From Rhodocyclaceae bacterium (GTDB lineage: Bacteria; Pseudomonadota; Gammaproteobacteria; Burkholderiales; Rhodocyclaceae): a DNA stretch of 64,000 nt. The stretch spans positions 197,707 to 261,706 of the forward strand of contig JALNXH010000003.1 in NCBI GenBank assembly GCA_023230455.1. Reading direction: 5' to 3'. Under the pieces are notes generated by a model. The model had not been told where the DNA came from. It was given only the letters and a program-made list of their open reading frames with translations, and searched no databases. Shown in pieces: positions 1-8,686 of the stretch (position 1 is its first letter; each line of letters opens with the position of its first letter). The position numbers were made by a program, and so were the translations under genes.

Positions 1-85
1 TCCCATATCGCGGCGACATTCGTTGTCGTGGGTGATGATAAAGGGCGTAGTGGGCTTGTAAGCCAATTCCCCAAGGAGAAGAAAA

Positions 86-364
86 ATGCAGCGTTGGATA
101 TGGATTTTGTTTCCGTCCTTTGCCGTGGCATGCTTGGCTGAGTTCGTTTTTTTTTCAGTGATCGATCCTCAGCAGTTGTACCTGTTCGGTGAACCGGTAA
201 ATTACTCACCCATTGCAACGTACTCGATTTGCTTTTTTGGCTTTTGGCTGGTCGGCATGGCCTCAACGGTTTTCTCGGTTTTTCTACAACGGTCGCCCGA
301 AGAGATTAATCGGCGCCAGCACAGGTCAATCGGACATGCTCACCGGAAAACCGTGCTGCACTAA
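86..364 (+). CDS. small two-helix membrane protein, unknown function
   Basis: A 92-residue protein with a clear ribosome-binding site (AAGGAG, 8 nt before the ATG). Two hydrophobic stretches (about residues 4-25 and 44-67) suggest two membrane helices; the tail is polar and His/Arg-rich. I do not recognise the family. It precedes a convergent universal stress gene and lies near the low-oxygen/NO cluster, which hints at a respiratory context but proves nothing. Upstream sequence (1-85) belongs to a gene or promoter cut by the window edge. Confidence 0.6.
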   Translation: MQRWIWILFPSFAVACLAEFVFFSVIDPQQLYLFGEPVNYSPIATYSICFFGFWLVGMASTVFSVFLQRSPEEINRRQHRSIGHAHRKTVLH

Positions 365-419
365 CTTTCGCGCTGCACTCGCTGTGCTCTAAGCCGATAG
401 TCGTCGTGAACGGTTTGGC

Positions 420-863
420 TCAACGAAATACCAACACGGGAATTTTCGTGTGGGTAAGTACTCTTTGTGTTTCCGAGCCCAGCAAAAAGCCGGATAGGCC
501 GCGGCGTCCGTGGGACGCCATGAAAATCAGATCGCACCCTGCATTGTCGGCGGCTTCTATGATGGCTTCCCAAGGAATATCGCTAACAGAACTGGCCGAA
601 GCGCAGGGTACAGCGTATTCCCTTGCCAAAGCTTCGCATGCGCCGAGTATTTCGTTGGCCTGTCTATCGGCGATCTCGGCAAATTTTTCGGGAGTTGTTG
701 GGTCGATCAACGCCCCCTCGCCGTATAGCGTGACTGGATAATCCGGCTTTGCGTAGAAAAACGTTACCCGGGCCTTGATCTCCTGGGCGAATTTCAACGC
801 ACGTCTTACCGTATCGGTCGACAGCGCCGAACCATCGGTTGGAACGAGCAGATGAGTGAACAT
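420..863 (-). CDS. universal stress protein, UspA family
   Basis: A 147-residue cytoplasmic single-domain Usp. The N-terminus has the family beta-strand LLVPTDGSALS. The C-terminal half carries SHGRRGLSGFLLGS, the G-9X-G(S) ATP-binding loop, followed by the usual PVLVFR end. I chose the ATG at 863 because the homologous region starts with MFTHLLVPTDG; an in-frame start 26 codons upstream adds non-homologous sequence. It is divergent from the PHA synthase, sharing a 109-bp intergenic region. Role: stress tolerance, probably nucleotide-binding; the exact function is unknown. Confidence 0.9.
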   Translation of the reverse strand: MFTHLLVPTDGSALSTDTVRRALKFAQEIKARVTFFYAKPDYPVTLYGEGALIDPTTPEKFAEIADRQANEILGACEALAREYAVPCASASSVSDIPWEAIIEAADNAGCDLIFMASHGRRGLSGFLLGSETQRVLTHTKIPVLVFR

Positions 864-972
864 GGGTTCTGACCTCGCAATTGTCGAAACGGAATTGGTT
901 TGAATCCTATCCGTAGAGAGTTTCCAGATGTAACATCGCAAACATAGATTACTTTATTTCCGAGGCCCGGAA

Positions 973-2715
973 ATGGCTACCGTGAAACACTCCAAGTCCT
1001 CAACAATACCGGTCACTCCGCAGGAGACGTTCCGTAGCCTTAATTCGATGGTGGAGTCTCATCTTGATCCCGTCGGGTTGACCACGCCGTTGCTGCATGC
1101 CCAATTGGCCTGGCTTTCGCACCCGCAGGAGTTAAGCGAGGCGCTGACGGTGCTGGCAATGAAGATGTGGGATTTTCAGACCCATGCGTGGAATCGGGCG
1201 ATGGGAATGCCGAGCGACGACGTCGAAACCCCTCATCCTGACGATACGCGCTTCGTCGACCCAGTATGGACGGATTCGGCGACTTGGGATATCACCAAAG
1301 AATGGTATCTGACCCTGACCCATCATGTCCAGAACATGATCTATGACACGCCGGGGTTGTCTACCAAAGAAAAGCGCAAAGCGGCCTTCTGGTGGAGAAA
1401 ATGGCTTAATGCGATGGCACCGACCAATTTCTTTGCAACCAATCCGGTTGCGCAGCGTTTGGCGATGGATTCGCGTGGCGAAAGCCTAATCCGAGGCATG
1501 CGCAATTTTCTTCAAGATATTGAGGCGGGCACGGTACGCATGACGAGCCCGGATGATTTCCAAGTTGGCAAAAATCTTGCGACCACGCCCGGGAAAGTGG
1601 TTTTTCGTAATCGTCTGTTGGAGGTGATCCATTACGCACCTACCCAGGCAAAGGTGCATTCGGTTCCGTTGGTTATAGTGACTCCCTGGATCAACAAGTT
1701 CTATGTGCTGGATCTCAATCCCAAAAAGAGCATGGTGAAATACCTGCTCGACCAGGGACTGGATGTATTCATCACCAGTTGGAAGAATCCGACGGCTGAG
1801 TACCATGATGTTTCATTCGACGACTACATTGTGGAAGGTATTGGCGCCGCCATCGACGTGGCGTGCAAGCTGTCCGGGGCCACGCAGGTCAATGCCGTAG
1901 GGTACTGCATCGGTGGTGCGGCACTTGCGACCTATATGGCTTGGGCTAATCGGCACTATGGCGAGAGGAAGGTACCTGTTGAGAGCGCTACCTTTCTGAC
2001 GACTTTGGTCGATTACCATCATCCGGGGGACATCGAGGTTTTCCTTGACGAGGGCACGATCGAATGGTTGTCCCGCTCCATGGAAGAACAAGGCTATCTG
2101 GACGGTCAGCAGATGGCCAGCGCTTTTCGTCTGCTACGGTCTAATAGCCTGATTTGGCATTATGTGGTTCATGGATATCTCTATGGCGAAGCCCCAGCGC
2201 CGTTTGATGTGCTGTATTGGAATATGGATACCACACGCATGCCTGCGGCGATGCACAGTTGGTATTTGCGACAGTTTTATGTCGACAACAATCTCATCAA
2301 ACCCGATGCGTTGGTTGTCGCCGGCGAGCCAATCAATCTCGAACGCATCGTTCAACCGATTTATGCAGTGTCGGCAGAAGACGACCATATTGCTCCGTGG
2401 CGTCAGGCATTTCGTATCGCGAACTATGTTGAGGGAGAGAAGCGCTTCGTGTTGTCTTCCTCGGGCCATATCCTAGGCATCGTCAATCCAGTAGTGCATC
2501 CGCCAAAGCGGGAATATTGGGTCGGCGCGGCGCGTCGGCACGATACTGCCGATACTTGGAAAAAGGCTGCAAGCCACCATGCAGGCAGTTGGTGGGAGGA
2601 CTGGATGGTTTGGCTCAAGCCGTTGTCCGGCGAGCTCCGGGCCGCACCTCCGGTTGCCGATGCCATCTTTACCGCTCTGGCAGACGCCCCGGGGACGTAT
2701 GTCCTTGAACGATGA
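973..2715 (+). CDS. phaC: class I poly(3-hydroxyalkanoate) synthase
   Basis: A 580-residue enzyme that polymerises (R)-3-hydroxyacyl-CoA on the surface of storage granules. The lipase-like box GYCIGG places the nucleophile at Cys312. The rest of the triad fits Asp471 (SAEDDHIAPW) and His499 (SSGHILGI). An N-terminal PhaC_N region (about 80-260) precedes the alpha/beta-hydrolase domain, and the length is normal for class I. GAGG lies 8 nt before the ATG. No phaA, phaB or phasin gene is adjacent, so the other PHA genes must lie elsewhere. Confidence 0.96.
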   Translation: MATVKHSKSSTIPVTPQETFRSLNSMVESHLDPVGLTTPLLHAQLAWLSHPQELSEALTVLAMKMWDFQTHAWNRAMGMPSDDVETPHPDDTRFVDPVWTDSATWDITKEWYLTLTHHVQNMIYDTPGLSTKEKRKAAFWWRKWLNAMAPTNFFATNPVAQRLAMDSRGESLIRGMRNFLQDIEAGTVRMTSPDDFQVGKNLATTPGKVVFRNRLLEVIHYAPTQAKVHSVPLVIVTPWINKFYVLDLNPKKSMVKYLLDQGLDVFITSWKNPTAEYHDVSFDDYIVEGIGAAIDVACKLSGATQVNAVGYCIGGAALATYMAWANRHYGERKVPVESATFLTTLVDYHHPGDIEVFLDEGTIEWLSRSMEEQGYLDGQQMASAFRLLRSNSLIWHYVVHGYLYGEAPAPFDVLYWNMDTTRMPAAMHSWYLRQFYVDNNLIKPDALVVAGEPINLERIVQPIYAVSAEDDHIAPWRQAFRIANYVEGEKRFVLSSSGHILGIVNPVVHPPKREYWVGAARRHDTADTWKKAASHHAGSWWEDWMVWLKPLSGELRAAPPVADAIFTALADAPGTYVLER

Positions 2716-2799
2716 GCCGGGGGCGAGGCGGAGATGCGTATAATCTAGCCTTTTTTCCGCTGCCGCAGCATGTGAAAGGCGTGCGGCTGGGAGTAAGCG

Positions 2800-4068
2800 A
2801 TGAAGTGTGTTGACGATTTCCGCCTGAAATTTGGCTCGCGGGAACTGGTGCCGATCATTATCGGCGGCATGGGCGTGGATATCTCCACGGCCGAGCTGGC
2901 TTTGGAAGCGGCGAGATTGGGCGGTATCGGGCATATTTCGGATGCCATGGTCCCCACCGTTTCCGATCGCCGTTTCAACACGCATTTTGTCAAGGAAAAA
3001 CTCAAGCTATACAAGTACAACGTCGCCAATATCGACAAGTCGCCCGTGCGTTTCGACCTCGGGCAGTTGGCGGATGCGACGCGCATGCATGTCGGCAGCA
3101 CCATGGAAGCCAAACGCGGCGATGGCATGGTGTTTATCAACTGCATGGAAAAGCTGACCATGAATGCGCCCAGGGAAACCTTGCGCGTTCGCCTTTCTGC
3201 GGCCCTGGACGCAGGGATCGACGGGATCACCCTGTCGGCAGGATTGCATCTCGGCTCGTTCGCGTTGATAGAGGATCATCCGCGTTTCCGCGACGCCAAA
3301 CTAGGCATCATCGTTTCCTCGCTGCGTGCGCTACAGCTATTCCTGCGCAAGACCGCGCGGCTTAATCGTCTTCCTGATTTCATCATCGTCGAGGGGCCGC
3401 TTGCTGGTGGGCACCTTGGTTTCGCCGCCGATGATTGGCAGGAATACGATTTGCAGACGATTGTCAGCGAAATTCTCCTCTACCTCCGCGCCGAGCAACT
3501 CGATATCCCGCTGATTGCCGCGGGTGGAGTGTTTACCGGCAGCGATGCCGTTTCTTTCCTCGAAAGCGGCGCGGCCGCAGTGCAGGTAGCGACTCGTTTT
3601 ACAGTGGCCCACGAATGCGGCTTGCCGGCAGACGTACAGCAGGAGTATTTCAAGGCGAGCGAAGGCGATATAGAGGTTAATACCATTTCGCCGACAGGTT
3701 ATCCGATGCGCATGTTGAAGAATAGTCCTGCGATTGGTGCAGGAATTCGACCCAACTGCGAGGCCTACGGTTATCTGCTCGACGGCAACGGGCATTGCGC
3801 TTATGTTGACGCCTATAACCGCGAAATAACGCTGCATCCGACTGCGCGCAAAGTGACTGTGTACGACAAGACCTGCTTGTGCACCCATATGCGTAATTTC
3901 GATTGCTGGACCTGCGGTCATTACACCTACCGCCTCAAGGACACAACGCGCATCCTCAGCGATGGCAGCTACGAAATCCTGAGTGCCGAGCACATATTCA
4001 ACGATTACCAATTCAGCAAGGACCACAAAATCGCGCTGCCGACATCGCTTGAAAACGTGGTCGGTTAA
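2800..4068 (+). CDS. nitronate monooxygenase-like flavoprotein
   Basis: A 422-residue FMN-dependent TIM-barrel protein of the 2-nitropropane dioxygenase/nitronate monooxygenase superfamily. Visible signatures are the N-terminal PIIIGGMGVDIST, the phosphate-binding IAAGGVFTGSDA (about residues 230-241) and AAAVQVATRF. The C-terminal 60 residues hold clustered cysteines (CLCTH...CWTCGH), an extension not seen in the simplest NMOs that could bind a metal. Members also include enoyl-ACP reductases (FabK-like), so the substrate is uncertain. It lies 84 bp after phaC and 197 bp before nnrS. Confidence 0.8.
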   Translation: MKCVDDFRLKFGSRELVPIIIGGMGVDISTAELALEAARLGGIGHISDAMVPTVSDRRFNTHFVKEKLKLYKYNVANIDKSPVRFDLGQLADATRMHVGSTMEAKRGDGMVFINCMEKLTMNAPRETLRVRLSAALDAGIDGITLSAGLHLGSFALIEDHPRFRDAKLGIIVSSLRALQLFLRKTARLNRLPDFIIVEGPLAGGHLGFAADDWQEYDLQTIVSEILLYLRAEQLDIPLIAAGGVFTGSDAVSFLESGAAAVQVATRFTVAHECGLPADVQQEYFKASEGDIEVNTISPTGYPMRMLKNSPAIGAGIRPNCEAYGYLLDGNGHCAYVDAYNREITLHPTARKVTVYDKTCLCTHMRNFDCWTCGHYTYRLKDTTRILSDGSYEILSAEHIFNDYQFSKDHKIALPTSLENVVG

Positions 4069-4095
4069 AGATTGTAGAAGAGGCGTCCCGATTCG

Positions 4096-4109
4096 TTGAT
4101 TCGAGTCAA
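4096..4109. promoter_or_regulatory. FNR/Dnr-type binding site upstream of nnrS
   Basis: The sequence reads TTGAT-TCGA-GTCAA, one base from the perfect consensus TTGAT-N4-ATCAA for Fnr/Anr/Dnr/NnrR regulators. It lies 157 bp before the nnrS start. If it activates at -41.5, transcription would begin near 4144 and leave an untranslated leader of about 120 nt. The same arm pair occurs before hemN. NnrS genes are commonly under NO or anaerobic regulators, which supports the call. Confidence 0.55.
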
Positions 4110-4265
4110 GGCGCGACGGTGAGCGAGGATCAACAATCAGACATCTGTCACTGTCCTGATTTGCGGTATGACTTCAAGCCCCTTCCTTGTAGGGTGTGCC
4201 ACGGATGTTCTGCAATACGTAGGGTATTTAGAGTGCGCGCACCTGCATGCGTCGGGTATCCAGCC

Positions 4266-5468
4266 ATGACGCTTCCAGTTTTCTTCGCGGCTCCTCATCG
4301 CGTAATGTTTGCTGCAGGCGCAGTGCAGGCGCTTGTGTCGATATTGCTCTGGACAATCGATCTGGGTGGCCGATATGCTGCTCTCTGGGCGGCTCCGTCC
4401 TGGCCGCTGCCTTCATCCTGGTTGCATGCCTTGCTGATGCAATATGGAATATTCCCGTATTTCATTTTCGGCTTCATCTTGACTGCTGGACCGCGTTGGC
4501 AGGGGGCGAGTGATCTGATTGGCCGCGATTTCGTACAGCCCTTCATTGTGCTATCCGCCGGTTGGGCCATCTTCTATGCTGGCTTGCTCTGGCCCCGCCT
4601 GTTGCCTTTTGCGTTATTTACCGTATTGATCGGCTGGTTGGGGGTGCTACGGCTCCTGTGGCGCATTGAGCGTGTGAAATGGGCAGATCGGCGGCATATA
4701 CGGGCAATTGCCGTCGCCATACTCTGCGGATTCTTTGGGCTCGCCTGCGCCACGCTGATGATCGTTGATCCGAATGGCGAATGGGCTCGGGGCATGATCC
4801 TGTTCGGTATATGGGGTTTTTTGCTGCCAGTGTTCTTTTCCGTGGCACATCGAATGATCCCTTTTTTCTCTTCGGCACAAATTCCCAACTATCGCCTCTA
4901 TAGCCCGTACTGGGCGCTGTGGGGAGTATTAGCGGCGAGCATGGCGCATGGTGTACTGGAAAGCCTTGCCCTGACCCAGACGACCTGGGTGGTCGATATC
5001 CCGGCTGCGGTGATTGTGTTTGCGCTTTCATGGCGCTGGCGATTGCGGCAGAGCTTGGTTTCCAGTTTGTTGGCAGTGCTTCATATCAGTTTCGTCTGGC
5101 TCGGTATTGCCTTCGCCCTGTTCGCCGTGCGTAGTCTGAGCGAACTCGTCGGTTTTTATGCCCTGGGCCTGGCACCTTTGCATGCGTTGACTATCGGTTA
5201 TTTTGCATCCACGGCGGTCGGCATGGTTTCGCGTGTGACTCGAGGTCACTCTGGCTTGGTATTGATGGGCGACCGGCCAATGATCGTCGCATTTTGCTGT
5301 ATGCAACTGGCGGCAGTAGCAAGGGTCGGGAGTGAGTTTGTGGCGCTGCCGGGCCCATGGAATTTGGCTTTTGTCGCCAGTCTGATGTGGTTGACGGCGT
5401 TCGGCGTTTGGGCGGTGCGTTACATGCCGGCCTATTGGCGCCCGCGTGCGGACGGCCGGCCGGGGTGA
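4266..5468 (+). CDS. nnrS: NnrS family membrane protein (NO stress)
   Basis: A 400-residue polytopic inner-membrane protein with about 12 hydrophobic segments. NnrS is known as a haem- and copper-containing protein that protects against nitrosative stress in denitrifiers. The N-terminal FFAAPHR, the central HRMIPFF and the late LHALTIGYFASTAVGMVSRVTRGHSG carry the conserved His residues. The ATG at 4266 was preferred over an upstream in-frame start (4119) because homology begins at FFAAPHR. SirB2 follows after 5 bp, indicating one operon. Confidence 0.9.
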   Translation: MTLPVFFAAPHRVMFAAGAVQALVSILLWTIDLGGRYAALWAAPSWPLPSSWLHALLMQYGIFPYFIFGFILTAGPRWQGASDLIGRDFVQPFIVLSAGWAIFYAGLLWPRLLPFALFTVLIGWLGVLRLLWRIERVKWADRRHIRAIAVAILCGFFGLACATLMIVDPNGEWARGMILFGIWGFLLPVFFSVAHRMIPFFSSAQIPNYRLYSPYWALWGVLAASMAHGVLESLALTQTTWVVDIPAAVIVFALSWRWRLRQSLVSSLLAVLHISFVWLGIAFALFAVRSLSELVGFYALGLAPLHALTIGYFASTAVGMVSRVTRGHSGLVLMGDRPMIVAFCCMQLAAVARVGSEFVALPGPWNLAFVASLMWLTAFGVWAVRYMPAYWRPRADGRPG

Positions 5469-5473
5469 CCAGC

Positions 5474-5854
5474 ATGTACTTCATGGTAAAGACCATTCAC
5501 ACTGCATGTGCATTGCTGAGTATCGGCGGATTTTCCTTGCGAGGCGCTTTGCTTCTCCGCGGTTCCGGCCTGCCCCGCCGACGCGGGGTGCGCTATCTCT
5601 CGTATGCGATTGATAGCGTTTTGTTGGGGTCGGCGGTTGCATTGATGGTGCTTTCGTCGCAATACCCATTCCGCACACCCTGGCTGACTGCCAAGGTCTT
5701 TGGGGTGATGGCATATATCGGACTTGGAATTTGCGCCTTCCACCTAGCTGCGTTTCGACGCCTGGCGGCTGCTATTGGTCTTTTGTGCATCCTGACCGCT
5801 GCCTACGTAGTGTCCGTTGCGGTTAGCAAAAATCCTACTGGATTTATTTTTTGA
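5474..5854 (+). CDS. SirB2 family membrane protein
   Basis: A 126-residue protein with four predicted membrane helices. The features HTACALLSIGGFSLRG, RYLSYAIDSVLLGSA and PWLTAKVFGVMAYIGLG match the SirB2 pattern. The ATG at 5474 lies 5 bp after nnrS and suits the family start. The biochemical role is unknown. SirB2 genes often sit beside nnrS or respiratory genes in betaproteobacteria, as here. The hemerythrin gene follows after 7 bp. Confidence 0.82.
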   Translation: MYFMVKTIHTACALLSIGGFSLRGALLLRGSGLPRRRGVRYLSYAIDSVLLGSAVALMVLSSQYPFRTPWLTAKVFGVMAYIGLGICAFHLAAFRRLAAAIGLLCILTAAYVVSVAVSKNPTGFIF

Positions 5855-5861
5855 ACTTGTC

Positions 5862-6383
5862 ATGAATAACGAATCTCTCATCCCGATAGCTCCTGGCCTT
5901 GACGAGCCTCTGGAAATTCTAGAAGCCTGTCACGGCCGCATCGAGAGTCAGCTTGCAACGTTGGAACGCCTGCTTGAGCATGTGCCGCGCCATGGTAGCG
6001 ACGTCCAGGCGCAGCAGGCCGCTAGCGCCGTAATTCGTTATTTCGATAGCGCAGGCCGACACCATCACGAAGACGAGGAGATGGACCTGTTCCCCCGCTT
6101 GCGGAGACGCCTTGCTGAGAATGTGGATAACATGCTCGCAGTGTTGCTTGCCGAGCATGCGCAGATGGAGCGGACATGGCCATTACTTCGTTCGATCTTG
6201 GCGGAAATAGCTGTCGGGCAGAGCGGCCATTTGGATCCGGACAAGGTGCACGCCTATACGGCGCTGTATCGGCGCCACATCGAGCGTGAAAATCGAGAGT
6301 TATTTCCGCTGGCGAAGAAGGCGTTCGACGCGGGTGACATCGCTGAACTCAGTGCCGCAATGACCACACGCCGCAGCATATGA
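5862..6383 (+). CDS. hemerythrin-domain protein
   Basis: A 173-residue four-helix-bundle protein likely to carry a non-haem di-iron centre. Iron ligands are visible as CHGRIE (about residue 26), HHHEDEEMDLFP (about 68-79), EHAQME (about 105) and HIERENRELFP (about 146-156). Proteins of this type act in O2/NO sensing or iron-sulfur repair (YtfE-like). Its place as third gene after nnrS and SirB2, convergent with fnr, supports a nitrosative-stress role. Confidence 0.9.
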   Translation: MNNESLIPIAPGLDEPLEILEACHGRIESQLATLERLLEHVPRHGSDVQAQQAASAVIRYFDSAGRHHHEDEEMDLFPRLRRRLAENVDNMLAVLLAEHAQMERTWPLLRSILAEIAVGQSGHLDPDKVHAYTALYRRHIERENRELFPLAKKAFDAGDIAELSAAMTTRRSI

Positions 6384-6399
6384 GTGCCGTCAAGGCGGC

Positions 6400-7170
6400 T
6401 TACGCAGGGCAACGGCTCAGCAAGTGGCGTAGCCGTTCGTAGTCCAAAATGTGGACGTACTTTTGCTGCACGTTAATGAGCCCTTCCTCCTGAAACCGCG
6501 AGAACGCTCGGCTGACTGTTTCGAGTTTGAGGCCGAGGTAGGAGCCGATTTCTTCTCGGGTCATGCGTAGATGAAATTCGGTAGGCGAGTAGCCGCGTGC
6601 GGTAAAGCGTTGCGAAAGGTTGAGAAGAAATGCGGCCAAGCGTTCCTCTGCACGCATCGTGCCCAGCAACATCATGACACCGTGCTCACGCACAATCTCG
6701 CGACTCATGACTTTGTGGAAATGCCGCTGCAAGGTACGTACTTCGGACGAAAGACGCTCAAGTTCTTCGTAGGGGATCAGGCAGACCTCGCTGTCCTCCA
6801 GGGCGACGGCATTACAGGTGTGGGTTTCGCTGCTGATGCCGTCGAGACCCAAAAGTTCTCCGGCCATGAGAAACCCGGTGACTTGGTCCCGGCCATCCTC
6901 GATCAGCACGTCGGTTTTGAAGAATCCTGTCTTGACCGCATAAATCGCTTCAAAGGGGTCGCCGGCGCGATAGAGATGATGGCCGCGCTTGATTTTTCGC
7001 CTGGCCCCGACGAGGGTGTCGACTCTCACCATCTCGTCTTCTGTCATGCCGAGCGGCAGGCACAACTCTCTCAAATTACACTGCGAGCACGCAACCTTAA
7101 GCGCGTCAAAAGTAAGCGGAACGCTCTTTGTTGGTGCGTCAGGCTTCGGCTGTAGTTTGATATTTGTCAA
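6400..7170 (-). CDS. fnr: Fnr/Anr oxygen-sensing regulator
   Basis: A 256-residue Crp/Fnr regulator. The cluster ligands Cys28, Cys31 and Cys37 (CSQCNLRELC) and a fourth Cys in EVCLIPY match E. coli FNR. The recognition helix ETVSRAFSRF has the E-SR residues that read TTGAT sites. The start is probably TTG at 7170, preceded by GGAAA. Two upstream ATGs (7221, 7230) would overlap or abut the divergent hemN start, and Rhodocyclales homologues begin near this point. The TTG lies inside an FNR box, so autoregulation is likely. Confidence 0.92.
   Translation of the reverse strand: MTNIKLQPKPDAPTKSVPLTFDALKVACSQCNLRELCLPLGMTEDEMVRVDTLVGARRKIKRGHHLYRAGDPFEAIYAVKTGFFKTDVLIEDGRDQVTGFLMAGELLGLDGISSETHTCNAVALEDSEVCLIPYEELERLSSEVRTLQRHFHKVMSREIVREHGVMMLLGTMRAEERLAAFLLNLSQRFTARGYSPTEFHLRMTREEIGSYLGLKLETVSRAFSRFQEEGLINVQQKYVHILDYERLRHLLSRCPA
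7157..7170. promoter_or_regulatory. FNR-type box between fnr and hemN
   Basis: TTGAT-ATTT-GTCAA, centred 56 bp before the hemN ATG. With activation at -41.5 the hemN transcript would start near 7205, with a weak -10 (CATTCT, 7193-7198) and a 15-nt leader containing AGGA. The site also covers the proposed fnr TTG codon, so bound Fnr could repress its own gene. hemN genes are known Fnr/Anr targets in pseudomonads and relatives. Confidence 0.6.
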
Positions 7171-7219
7171 TGCGTTTCCGTCGCCGTTGGAGCATTCTGC
7201 ACACTCGCAGGACACCCTC

Positions 7220-8614
7220 ATGCAAAGCATACCTCAGGAATTCATTTTCGACCCGCAACTTATACGCCGATTTGACGTCAGCGGGCCGCGCTATACCTCA
7301 TATCCGACAGCAGACCGATTTGTCGAAGCCTTCAACGCCGACGCCTACCAAGCTTGGCTGGGGCGCCGCACCGTAGGTGCAATCAGCCGGCCGCTCTCAT
7401 TATACGTTCACATCCCGTTCTGCAATACGATCTGCTATTACTGCGGCTGCAACAAGATCATTACCAAGGATCATGGTCGCTCTGCCAAATATATCCATTA
7501 TCTTGGCAAGGAATTGGCGTTGCATGCTGCCGCTCTAGACGGTACACATGAAGCAATCCAGATGCATTGGGGCGGCGGCACCCCTACTTTCCTCTCGCAT
7601 GAAGAGATCGTCATGCTGATGGAAACCATTCGCAGTCATTTCGGCCTGCTGCCGAACGGCGAATATTCGATCGAGGTGGATCCGCGTAAGGTCGATTCGG
7701 CGACGGTGCAGCTTCTCGGCCGACAGGGTTTCAATCGCATGAGCGTCGGTGTACAGGATTTCGATCCTGCCGTTCAACTGGCGGTGAATCGAGTACAGTC
7801 CTTCGAGGAAACGCAGGGAGTGATCGAAGCCGCCCGCGACTCCGGATTCAAGTCGATTTCCGTCGATCTTATCTACGGCCTGCCCAAACAGAACGTCATC
7901 AGTTTCAACCGTACGCTCGATCAGGTGATCCAGCTCGGGCCGGATCGACTGTCGCTCTATAGCTACGCGCATTTACCCGGCCATTTCAAGCCGCAACGAC
8001 GGATTCACGAAGCAGAGTTGCCCTCGGCCGATGCCAAGCTACAGATTCTGCAACTGGCGATCCGCCGTCTTACCGAAGCCGGATACGTCTTTATCGGTAT
8101 GGATCATTTCGCCAAGCCGGACGACGAACTGGCGGTGGCTCAGCGGCGGGGACGGTTGCATCGGAATTTTCAAGGCTATTCGACTCACGCCGATACCGAC
8201 CTGTTGGCGATCGGGGTATCCTCCATCGGCCGGATGGGGCCGACCTACAGCCAGAATGTGAGAACGCTCGAAGAATATTACGATTATCTGGATCGCGATC
8301 AATTGCCAGTGATGCGCGGTCTTGAATTGTCTGCCGATGACTTGCTGCGGCGTTCAATCATCCAGGCTTTGATGTGTCATTTCGAGTTGTCCATCGAGTC
8401 CGTCGAAATTGCCCACTTGATCGATTTCCGTAGTTACTTCTCTCAGGAACTCGCCGAGTTGCGCGATATGGAGAAGGCCGGACTGCTGGAGATCGGCGAT
8501 CAATGGATAACTATCCTGCCGCGCGGCCGCATGCTGGTTCGGGTGATCGCTATGGTCTTCGACCGCTATCTACGCAATGACCGGGAGCGTACCCGCTACT
8601 CCAAGGTCATTTGA
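7220..8614 (+). CDS. hemN: oxygen-independent coproporphyrinogen III oxidase
   Basis: A 464-residue radical-SAM enzyme making protoporphyrinogen IX without O2. The cluster motif is CNTICYYCGC (CxxxCxxC) in YVHIPFCNTICYYCGCNK. MHWGGGTP, the family N-terminal RYTSYPTADRF and the C-terminal HemN domain are present. The full length distinguishes it from HemW. The ATG at 7220 has AGGA 6 nt upstream. It is divergent from fnr and followed by a terminator at 8636. Confidence 0.96.
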   Translation: MQSIPQEFIFDPQLIRRFDVSGPRYTSYPTADRFVEAFNADAYQAWLGRRTVGAISRPLSLYVHIPFCNTICYYCGCNKIITKDHGRSAKYIHYLGKELALHAAALDGTHEAIQMHWGGGTPTFLSHEEIVMLMETIRSHFGLLPNGEYSIEVDPRKVDSATVQLLGRQGFNRMSVGVQDFDPAVQLAVNRVQSFEETQGVIEAARDSGFKSISVDLIYGLPKQNVISFNRTLDQVIQLGPDRLSLYSYAHLPGHFKPQRRIHEAELPSADAKLQILQLAIRRLTEAGYVFIGMDHFAKPDDELAVAQRRGRLHRNFQGYSTHADTDLLAIGVSSIGRMGPTYSQNVRTLEEYYDYLDRDQLPVMRGLELSADDLLRRSIIQALMCHFELSIESVEIAHLIDFRSYFSQELAELRDMEKAGLLEIGDQWITILPRGRMLVRVIAMVFDRYLRNDRERTRYSKVI

Positions 8615-8635
8615 AGCGGCGAGGGGGATAATGGC

Positions 8636-8670
8636 GGCTGTGCAGGCATTTCCTGCACAGCCGTTTTTCT
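8636..8670 (+). terminator. rho-independent terminator after hemN
   Basis: A perfect 11-bp stem GGCTGTGCAGG/CCTGCACAGCC with a 5-nt loop is followed by GTTTTTCTT. It begins 21 bp after the hemN stop and ends 17 bp before the next gene. Confidence 0.85.
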
Positions 8671-8686
8671 TCAAGCGACTGCATCG

